From an uncultured Oscillospiraceae bacterium (GTDB lineage Bacteria > Bacillota > Clostridia > Oscillospirales > Oscillospiraceae), in NCBI GenBank assembly GCA_944387285.1, contig CALXEH010000005.1, positions 1-64,000 of the forward strand: a DNA stretch of 64,000 nt, read 5' to 3'. The position numbers were made by a program, and so were the translations under genes. Positions 33,814-40,520 of the stretch are shown here, in pieces. The notes beneath the pieces are model-generated. The model did not search any database, was not told the DNA's origin, and saw only the letters and a program-made list of their open reading frames with translations. Positions within the stretch are counted from its first letter, which is position 1, and every line of letters begins with the position of its first letter.

Positions 33814-35036
33814 CAGCCCTCCACCTCCAGCTCTATGTCCACCTCGGCGCCCCGGTGCAGGCCCTCGCAGTCACGGGGCACGCGCAGGATGCCGTCGGAG
33901 GCCGCCAGAGCCCGGATGAGCCCGGATTTCGTCCGCACGGGCTCGGCGACGTACTCCCCGCCGGAGCGCGAGAGCTTCACGCCGCAGAAGAGCTCGCGCC
34001 CGTCGTTTGCGGGCAGCTCGGCCCCCAGCCGGGCCTTCATCCGGTACGGCCCCTCCTGCCTGCCCAGCAGCGAGCTTATGTGCGCGCCCATTAGCAGCTT
34101 GCCCGTGAAGTACGCCGCCGCGGGGTGGCCCGGCAGGCCGAAGACGGGCTTGCCGGCTATCTCGCCCAGCATGGCGGGCTTGCCGGGGCGCATGGCGAGG
34201 CCGTGGAAGAGCAGCCGGCCCCGGCGCGCTATTATCCGGCTCACGGCGTCGCGGGCCCCGGCGGAGCTGCCGCCGCTGACGGCCACGAGGTCGAAATCCG
34301 CCGCCGCGCGCAGGAGCGCCGCGTCCAGCAGCTCCTCCTCGTCCTGGACTATGCCCAGAAACTCCGCCTCGGCCCCGAGGCCCTCCAGCAGGGCGCAGAG
34401 CATGGGCCCGTTCACGTCCCGAACCTCGCCCGGACCGGGCCCGGCTTCCGGCGGCACCAGCTCATCGCCTGTGCTGAGCACGGCGGCGCGGGGCCTGAAC
34501 CTAACGGACGGCTCGGTAACGCCCAGGGCGGCGAGGGCGCCTATGTCCATGGCTCGGAGCCTGCGCCCGGCCGGGAAGACCAGCGCGCCCGGCTCCACGT
34601 CGTCGCCTTTGAAGACCAGACCCTGGCCGGGCGCGGCGCTTTTCGTGAGCCCGATGAGCCCCGCGCCGTAGTCCTCGGCGTACTCGAGCATGACCACGGC
34701 GTCGGCCCCTTCGGGCAGGGCCCCGCCCGTGGGTATGGCGGCGCAGTCGCCGGGCCCCAGCCTGAAACCGGGCGCCTTGCCCATCTCGACCACACCCGCC
34801 AGGCGCAGGAGCGCCGGGACGGCGTCGCCGCAGCCGAAGGTGTCCGAGGCGCGCACGGCGTAGCCGTCCACGGCCGAGCGGTCAAAGCCCGGCACATGCT
34901 CCGAGGCCCTGATGTCCTCCGCCAGCACCCGGCCCAGGGCAGAGCCGAGCGGGCAGGGCCCGGCGGCGGTGCGCAGTGCGCCGAAATTCTCCCTCAATAT
35001 GTGCAGCGCCTCGTCGGGCGTCACGACGTTCAGCAT
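33813..35036 (-). CDS. moeA: Molybdopterin molybdenumtransferase MoeA
   Basis: 407 residues, the normal MoeA length. Blocks FDRSAVDGYAVRASDTFG, PTGGALPEGADAVVMLEY, AVLSTGDELV, VSGGSSAGARDAVS and LAMRPGKPAMLG are typical; the Asp in SAVDGYA and the SGGSS loop line the active site. It catalyses molybdenum insertion into adenylated molybdopterin. It is followed by the MoeA-PBP fusion, so two MoeA paralogues are made together, which in other organisms separates molybdenum from tungsten use. GGAGG precedes the ATG. Confidence 0.92.
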   Translation of the reverse strand: MLNVVTPDEALHILRENFGALRTAAGPCPLGSALGRVLAEDIRASEHVPGFDRSAVDGYAVRASDTFGCGDAVPALLRLAGVVEMGKAPGFRLGPGDCAAIPTGGALPEGADAVVMLEYAEDYGAGLIGLTKSAAPGQGLVFKGDDVEPGALVFPAGRRLRAMDIGALAALGVTEPSVRFRPRAAVLSTGDELVPPEAGPGPGEVRDVNGPMLCALLEGLGAEAEFLGIVQDEEELLDAALLRAAADFDLVAVSGGSSAGARDAVSRIIARRGRLLFHGLAMRPGKPAMLGEIAGKPVFGLPGHPAAAYFTGKLLMGAHISSLLGRQEGPYRMKARLGAELPANDGRELFCGVKLSRSGGEYVAEPVRTKSGLIRALAASDGILRVPRDCEGLHRGAEVDIELEVEG

Positions 35037-35095
35037 ATCCCAGCCTCCTTTTACTCGAGTTTAAACCCCGGCCGGGCCTTTTGCAAGCCCGGGCC

Positions 35096-35124
35096 TTGCG
35101 CCGGGTCGGCTTCCGGGTTAAACT
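35096..35124 (+). promoter_or_regulatory. Possible promoter for the ThiF-like gene
   Basis: TTGCGC (35096-35101), 17 bases, TAAACT (35119-35124), in the gap divergent from moeA. Confidence 0.4.
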
Positions 35125-35144
35125 GTGGGAAAGGAGGCGTTTAC

Positions 35145-35774
35145 ATGGGTCTGAGTGACGGCGGCGTATTCATAGCCGGTCTGGGCGGGCTGGGCGGCTA
35201 CCTGCTCGAGCACATGCTCCGGCTGGGCCCGGCTTTCATCCGCGCGGCGGACGGCGACGTGTTCGACGAGTCGAATTTAAACCGCCAGCTGCTCTCCGCG
35301 CCCTCGCTGCTGGGCCGGGGCAAGGCGGAGCTCGCCGCCGAACGCGCGCGGCTGGTGGCGCCGGGGCTGAGCTTTGAGGCCGTGTCGGAGTTTTTGACAG
35401 AGGAAAACTGTGACAGGCTGCTCTCCGGCTGCGTCGTGGCGCTCGACGGGCTGGACAACGTGCGCTCGCGCCTTGTGCTCGAGGCCGGCTGCGCGAGGCT
35501 GGGCATCGCCCTCGTCCACGGCGCCATAGGCGGGCCCTTCCTGGAGGCCGGGACCGTGCCGCCGGGCAGCGGCATGCTCTCCAGGCTCTACCCCGGCGGG
35601 AAAGAGCCGAAAAAACTGCCGGGCCTTAGCCCCACAGCCGCCGTATGCGCCGGCATCCAGGCCGCCGAGGCCGAAAAGCTCCTGCGCGGAGAAAGGCCGC
35701 CGCTTTGGGGCAGGCTGCTCATGGCAAACCTTGACATCATGGAGTTTAATACGACAGTATTTGTGCGGGATTGA
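35145..35774 (+). CDS. ThiF/MoeB/HesA-family adenylyltransferase (E1-like)
   Basis: 209 residues. The nucleotide-binding start is IAGLGGLGGYLLEHMLRLG (Gly-rich loop) and the Mg/ATP motif continues with DGDVFDESNLNRQLL, the classic E1 block (D-x-D-x-V-x-x-S-N-L-N-R-Q). ALDGLDNVRSRL and the C-terminal TAAVCAGIQAAEAEKLL are also family features. The CxxC zinc motif usual in MoeB/ThiF (around the LYPGG segment) is not present, so it is a shortened, zinc-less form. It probably adenylates a small sulfur-carrier protein (MoaD- or ThiS-like), and the MoeA neighbours suggest molybdopterin synthesis. AAAGGAGG lies 7 bases before the ATG. Confidence 0.85.
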   Translation: MGLSDGGVFIAGLGGLGGYLLEHMLRLGPAFIRAADGDVFDESNLNRQLLSAPSLLGRGKAELAAERARLVAPGLSFEAVSEFLTEENCDRLLSGCVVALDGLDNVRSRLVLEAGCARLGIALVHGAIGGPFLEAGTVPPGSGMLSRLYPGGKEPKKLPGLSPTAAVCAGIQAAEAEKLLRGERPPLWGRLLMANLDIMEFNTTVFVRD

Positions 35775-35785
35775 AAGTTCTATCT

Positions 35786-35814
35786 TTACAGGAGGATTAA
35801 AATCCGATATAGTA
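35786..35814 (+). promoter_or_regulatory. Promoter for the flavin electron-transfer cluster
   Basis: TTTACA (35786-35791), a 17-base spacer, TATAGT (35809-35814). Transcription from here would give a leader of roughly 185 bases before the lipoprotein ATG. Confidence 0.6.
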
Positions 35815-35857
35815 TAGGGGTAAATTGTAGTCTTATTAACAATGCATCCGGCGTCCA

Positions 35858-35898
35858 GGCGCGGCATACCGCTTTTTTATGGCCTGTTTATCCGCGCC
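35858..35898 (+). promoter_or_regulatory. Possible attenuator in the leader of the flavin cluster
   Basis: GCGG-CATA-CCGC (35861-35872) followed by six T's resembles a small terminator. The overlapping GGCGCGG (35858-35864) can pair instead with CCGCGCC (35892-35898), so two exclusive structures are possible. The stem is short; treat as a hint only. Confidence 0.25.
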
Positions 35899-36006
35899 GG
35901 TATTGTTTTCCCCTGAATTGTTATTTCTTTGACATGGCTGTTGACGTCCCGCGCTGTCTGCGGGGCGAACAGATATAAAAACCATCCACATTCAGGAGGT
36001 AGGAAA

Positions 36007-37122
36007 ATGAAGAAACTGTTTGCGATTCTCCTTGCCGCGATACTCTGCCTGGGCCTGCTGGCAGGCTGCGGCCAGACGACCATCATAGTCAACATGGGTG
36101 ATGAAGATGACGCCGCCGACGCCACCCCGACCCCCGAGGTCGTAGAGACTGAGCCGCCCGCCGACGACACTGCGGCTCCCGTGGTTGACGACACTCCGCT
36201 GCCCGAGGGTCAGCTGAAAACCGGCCTCGCGCTTGTCTCCGTCGTGTCCAGCAGCTCCAAGGCCGCCACTGCCGATGCCGACGGCAATGCCCAGGCCGAC
36301 ACCACCTTCGTGGCCGTGCTCGTGGACGGCGACGGTGTCATCCAGGACTGCCTCATCGACTGCGTGCAGACCAAGATAGCTTTCAACGCCGCCGGCGAGA
36401 TCGTCACCGCGGCGAACACCGCGTTTGACTCCAAGATCGTGCTCGACGACGCCTACGACATGCGCAAGGCCAGCCCGATAGGCGCCGAGTGGGATGAGCA
36501 GGCGAACTTCCTTGCCGATTATGTCGTTGGCAAGACCATCGATGAGGTCAAGGGCATCGCTCTTGACGACGGCGGCAAGCCCACCGACGCCGACATCACC
36601 ACCGGCTGCACCATGAACATAGCTGAGATCGTCACCGGCATTGAAAACGCCGTCGCGAACGCGAAGGTCCTCGGCGCGAATGTTGGCGACACCCTGTACA
36701 TGAACTGCAACGCCATTGTCTCCGACAGCTCCAAGGCTGCCTCCGCGGACGGCGACGGCAACGCGCAGGCCGACGTGACCGTGGGCGCCTACACGCTCGA
36801 TGCCTCCGGCGTTATCACCAGCTGCTACCTCGACTGCGTGCAGGCCAAGATAGCCATCACCGCGGCGGGCGAGGTCGCCTCCGAGGTCGGCGCCTCCTAC
36901 GACTCCAAGCTCGTGCTCGACGACGCCTACGACATGCGCAAGGCCAGCCCGATAGGCGCCGAGTGGGATGAGCAGGCCTGGTTCTTCGCCGAGTACGTCA
37001 CCGGCAAGACTCCGGCCGATGTTGCCGGCATAGCCCTTGACGAGAGCACCCACCCGACCGATGCCGACATGACCACCGGCTGCACCATGGCCGTCGGCGC
37101 TTTCATCGCGGTCATAAAGTAA
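36007..37122 (+). CDS. Lipoprotein with two FMN-binding-like repeats
   Basis: 371 residues. The signal peptide ends in a lipobox (LLAGC), followed by an acidic Thr/Pro/Asp tether (to ~75) and two ~140-residue repeats (about 79-225 and 240-371). Both contain SSKAA-x-ADG/ADADGNAQAD, a DSK-I/L-VLDDAYDMRKASPIGAEWDEQ block and end in DxxTTGCT (near 197 and 358). That ending matches the ApbE flavinylation motif Dxx(S/T)G(A)T with Cys in place of Ala, so each repeat may carry FMN on the Thr. The ApbE gene is 6 bases downstream. GGAGGT precedes the ATG. The likely role is an outer-face flavin electron carrier tethered to the membrane. Confidence 0.8.
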   Translation: MKKLFAILLAAILCLGLLAGCGQTTIIVNMGDEDDAADATPTPEVVETEPPADDTAAPVVDDTPLPEGQLKTGLALVSVVSSSSKAATADADGNAQADTTFVAVLVDGDGVIQDCLIDCVQTKIAFNAAGEIVTAANTAFDSKIVLDDAYDMRKASPIGAEWDEQANFLADYVVGKTIDEVKGIALDDGGKPTDADITTGCTMNIAEIVTGIENAVANAKVLGANVGDTLYMNCNAIVSDSSKAASADGDGNAQADVTVGAYTLDASGVITSCYLDCVQAKIAITAAGEVASEVGASYDSKLVLDDAYDMRKASPIGAEWDEQAWFFAEYVTGKTPADVAGIALDESTHPTDADMTTGCTMAVGAFIAVIK

Positions 37123-37128
37123 GTATAC

Positions 37129-38226
37129 ATGCCTAAGCTGAGAAGTCCGCGGGCGCGGCGCTGGAAAGCCCTGCTGCGCCTCGCGGCGCTCTCGCTGGCT
37201 CTGCTGACACTCACCGGCTGCTCCACGACGCAGATAATAGACGTGGGGCAGTCGTCTGAGACGGTGGGGCCGGAGCTCACGAGATACCAGGCGAGCTTCC
37301 TCGAGCTCTTCGACACCGTGACCACGATCATAGGCTACGCGGAGTCGGAGGAGGAGTTCCGGGCCGTCGCCGAGGAGATCAAGGCGGGGCTGGAGGAGTA
37401 TCACGAGCTCTACGACATCTACAATGAGTACGAGGGCATAAACAACATCAAGACGATAAACGACGCGGCGGGCGGAGAGCCCGTTGCCGTCAATGGGAAG
37501 ATCATAGAGCTGCTGCTCTTCTGCCGGGAGATGTACGAGGCGACGGGCGGCAAGCTCGATGCGGCCATGGGCTCCGTGCTGAAGCTCTGGCACGACGCGC
37601 GCGAGGCCGGGGAGTATTCCGAGGACGGGCAGCTGCCCGACCAGGCGGCGCTCGAGGCTGCGGCGGAGCACTGCGATTTTGATGCGATAATAATAGACGC
37701 CGAGGCCGGCACCGTACAGATAACAGACCCGGAGACGAGGCTGGATGTCGGGGCCGTGGCCAAGGGCTATGCGACGGAGCAGGTCTGCAAGGACCTGCCC
37801 TCAGGCTATCTTGTGAGCGTCGGCGGCAACGTCCGGGCCAGCGGCATGAAGCCGGACGGCACGGACTGGGTGGTCGGCATACAGGACCCCGACGGCGGCA
37901 CGGAGGACTATCTGCTGACGGTCTTCGCCAAGGGCGGCTCCGTCGTCACGAGCGGGGATTATCAGCGTTACTACTATGTCGACGGGGTGAAGTATCACCA
38001 CATCATAGACCCCGAGACGCTGTATCCGGCGTCGCTCTGGCGCTCGGTATCGGTGGTCTGCGGCAACTCCGGCCTGGCGGACGCGCTCTCGACGAGCCTG
38101 TTCACCATGACGCAGGACGAAGGCCTTGCGCTGCTGGAGGAATTCGGGGCCGAGGCCCTCTGGGTCGCGGCCGACGGGGAAATATCGTACAGTCCGGGGT
38201 TTCCCGAGTATATAAAAGAGCAGTGA
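37129..38226 (+). CDS. apbE: FAD:protein FMN transferase ApbE (lipoprotein)
   Basis: 365 residues. An Arg-rich start and helix lead to a lipobox (LTGC). The domain has FDTVTTIIGY, then NINTINDAAG-like NIKTINDAAGGEPV, and the ApbE core LDVGAVAKGYATEQV followed by GYLVSVGGNVRASG and a DYQRYYYVDGVKYHHIIDPET block, where substrate and Mg/FAD contacts lie. ApbE moves FMN from FAD to a Thr of target proteins outside the membrane. It sits between the two-repeat lipoprotein and rnfC, among proteins with eight candidate target motifs, so those are its likely substrates. Confidence 0.95.
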   Translation: MPKLRSPRARRWKALLRLAALSLALLTLTGCSTTQIIDVGQSSETVGPELTRYQASFLELFDTVTTIIGYAESEEEFRAVAEEIKAGLEEYHELYDIYNEYEGINNIKTINDAAGGEPVAVNGKIIELLLFCREMYEATGGKLDAAMGSVLKLWHDAREAGEYSEDGQLPDQAALEAAAEHCDFDAIIIDAEAGTVQITDPETRLDVGAVAKGYATEQVCKDLPSGYLVSVGGNVRASGMKPDGTDWVVGIQDPDGGTEDYLLTVFAKGGSVVTSGDYQRYYYVDGVKYHHIIDPETLYPASLWRSVSVVCGNSGLADALSTSLFTMTQDEGLALLEEFGAEALWVAADGEISYSPGFPEYIKEQ

Positions 38227-38256
38227 AAACGCGAAAAAGAGTAGAGAGGTGAAAGT

Positions 38257-39549
38257 ATGAAGCAGCTTTTCAGGGGCGGCATCCATCCCAACGACGGCAA
38301 GGCGCTGTCGAGGGGCGGAACGCCCGTCCCGATGCCGGCGCCTTCTAGGGTAATCATACCCATGTCCCAGCACATCGGCGCACCCTGCAGCCCTCTGGTC
38401 AAGGTGGGCGACACGGTGAAGCTGGGTCAGAAGATAGGCGACGGCGAGGGCGTCTGTTCGCCCGTGCACGCCTCGGTATCCGGCACCGTGGCGGCGGTGG
38501 AGCAGATGCCTATCCCCGGCGGCCGGAAGGCCGTGTGCGTCGTCATTGAGAACGACGGCAAGGACACGCCCGACACCGCCATCCAGCCCCGCAAGTCGCA
38601 CAAGGAGCTCAGCCCGGCGGAGCTCGCGGGCATAGTCCGCGAGGCGGGCATCTGCGGCATGGGCGGCGCGGCCTACCCCACGAACTCCAAGATACTTTCG
38701 ACCGCGGGCAAGACCGAGACCCTGCTCATCAACGCCTGCGAGTGCGAGCCCTACATCACCTCCGACGACATGGTGATGTGCACCTGGCCCGAGAAGGTCA
38801 TCATGGGCGCGAGGATCGTGGCCGACGTCATCGGCGCGAAGCACACCGTCATCGCCGTGGAGGACAACAAGCCCGAGGCCATCGAGGCGCTCAAGGCCAA
38901 GGCCGAGGGGCAGGAGGACATCGAGATCCGCGCGCTGCCGACCCGGTATCCGCAGGGCGCGAAGAAGCAGCTCATCCTGGCGGTCACCGGGCGTGAGGTC
39001 GCCCCTGGCGCGAGGACGGGTGCGCTCTTCAACGTCACGACGATATACTCGATATACCGCGCGGTGTACGAGGGCCTGCCGATAACGGAGAAGGTCGTGA
39101 CGGTGACGGGCGAGGGCGCGAACGCGCCGAAGAACGTCATCGTGCGCATCGGCACACCGCTGGAGGAAGTGCTGAACTTTGCCGGCGGCGTGAAGGAGGA
39201 GACCTGCAAGGTCGTCTGCGGCGGCCCCATGATGGGCGTGGCGCAGGGCGACCTGTCCGTGCCGGTAGTCAAGGGCACGAACGCGCTGCTCTGCCTCGTG
39301 AACCCGAACCCGCCCGCCGCGGACCCGACCTGCATCCGCTGCGGCAAGTGCATGGAGGCCTGCCCCATGGGGCTCCAGCCTCTGAACCTGTACAGGTATG
39401 TGAACTCCGGCAACAAGGAGGAGCTGCAGAGGCTCAACATGGAAGACTGCATGGAATGCGGCTGCTGCGCCTACGTCTGTCCCGGACACCTGCCCCTGGT
39501 CGAGACCTTCAAGGCGGGTAAGAAACTGCTCAAGGAGGTAAAGAGGTAA
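38257..39549 (+). CDS. rnfC: Rnf-type electron transport protein RnfC
   Basis: 430 residues. It begins with GGIHPNDGKALSRG and the biotinyl-like strand region VHASVSGTV, then GICGMGGAAYPTNSKI (the NADH/FMN-binding G-x-GGAxxPT block), LLINACECEPYIT, and two [4Fe-4S] motifs CIRCGKCMEACP and CMECGCCAYVCP. RnfC is the cytoplasmic-side subunit that exchanges electrons with NADH. Its stop overlaps the rnfD start by one base (TAATG). It is encoded directly after apbE. Confidence 0.95.
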   Translation: MKQLFRGGIHPNDGKALSRGGTPVPMPAPSRVIIPMSQHIGAPCSPLVKVGDTVKLGQKIGDGEGVCSPVHASVSGTVAAVEQMPIPGGRKAVCVVIENDGKDTPDTAIQPRKSHKELSPAELAGIVREAGICGMGGAAYPTNSKILSTAGKTETLLINACECEPYITSDDMVMCTWPEKVIMGARIVADVIGAKHTVIAVEDNKPEAIEALKAKAEGQEDIEIRALPTRYPQGAKKQLILAVTGREVAPGARTGALFNVTTIYSIYRAVYEGLPITEKVVTVTGEGANAPKNVIVRIGTPLEEVLNFAGGVKEETCKVVCGGPMMGVAQGDLSVPVVKGTNALLCLVNPNPPAADPTCIRCGKCMEACPMGLQPLNLYRYVNSGNKEELQRLNMEDCMECGCCAYVCPGHLPLVETFKAGKKLLKEVKR

Positions 39550-40520
39550 TGAACCTGACTGTGACCTCCGCACCCCACATCCGCAGCGGCGACTCGACGC
39601 AGCGGACCATGCTGGACGTGCTCATAGCTCTCATCCCCGCGCTCATCGCCGGGGTCGTGCTCTTCGGCATGAGGGCGCTGGTGCTGACCGTCATCTCGGC
39701 GGCGGGCTGCGTCGTGGCCGAACTGCTCGTGAATCTCGTCATGAGGAAAAAGCCCACCGTCGGCGACCTTTCCGCGGTAGTCACCGGCGTGCTGCTGGCC
39801 TTCTCCCTGCCCGCCAGCTGCCCCTACTGGGTGGTGCTCGTGGGCGACGCCTTTGCGATCATCGTGGTCAAGGGCCTCATGGGCGGCCTGGGCCAGAACG
39901 TCTTCAACCCCGCGCTGGGCGGCAGGGCCATCATCATGCTCTTCTGGCCCGCGACCATCACGAGGTACACCACCGAGGCGGTGCCCGCCTTCAACTTCGG
40001 CGCGGTGGATATCGTCTCCTCCAGCACCCCGCTCCAGACCATGGCCCGGCCCGCGCTGCCTGATGCGAGCCTGCTCGACATGTTCCTCGGCAAGATCGGC
40101 GGCTGCATCGGCGAGGTCTGCACCCTCGCGCTGCTCATCGGCCTTGTCTACCTGCTCTGGCGCAAGGTCATCAGCTGGCGCATACCCGTGGCCTACATAG
40201 GCGCGGTCGCCGTGCTGACGCTCATCTTCAACAAGGGCGACGACGCCTTCGTCTGGATGCTCTACAGCGTCATGGGCGGCGGCGTGATGCTCGGCGCCAT
40301 CTTCATGGCCACCGACTACGTCACGAGCCCCGCGATGCCCGCGGCCCAGCTCGTCTACGGCCTCGGCTGCGGCGTGCTGACCGTCATCATCCGCTACTTC
40401 GGCATCTTCCCGGAGGGCGTGACCTACGCTATTCTCATCATGAACGCCTTTGCCTGGGCGCTTGACAAGGCCGTGCCTGTGAAGCGCTTCGGTGTGGCGA
40501 AAGGAGGTGCCGGGAAATGA
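39549..40520 (+). CDS. rnfD: Rnf-type membrane subunit RnfD
   Basis: 323 residues, with about nine to ten helices (NqrB/RnfD family). Blocks SGDSTQRTMLDVLIALIPA, QNVFNPALGGRAI, and ATDYVTSPAMPAAQL are typical. The covalent FMN site is visible as DIVSSSTPL (Thr near residue 160), an Sx(A/S)T variant of the ApbE motif. It conducts electrons between the faces of the membrane, coupled to ion movement in complete Rnf complexes. The gene overlaps the next one by 4 bases (ATGA). Confidence 0.93.
   Translation: MNLTVTSAPHIRSGDSTQRTMLDVLIALIPALIAGVVLFGMRALVLTVISAAGCVVAELLVNLVMRKKPTVGDLSAVVTGVLLAFSLPASCPYWVVLVGDAFAIIVVKGLMGGLGQNVFNPALGGRAIIMLFWPATITRYTTEAVPAFNFGAVDIVSSSTPLQTMARPALPDASLLDMFLGKIGGCIGEVCTLALLIGLVYLLWRKVISWRIPVAYIGAVAVLTLIFNKGDDAFVWMLYSVMGGGVMLGAIFMATDYVTSPAMPAAQLVYGLGCGVLTVIIRYFGIFPEGVTYAILIMNAFAWALDKAVPVKRFGVAKGGAGK

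Noticed and set aside
35820-36006. FMN riboswitch upstream of the flavin genes
   Set aside because: I looked for the conserved FMN-aptamer blocks and did not find them. Only a short attenuator-like pair of stems is visible.
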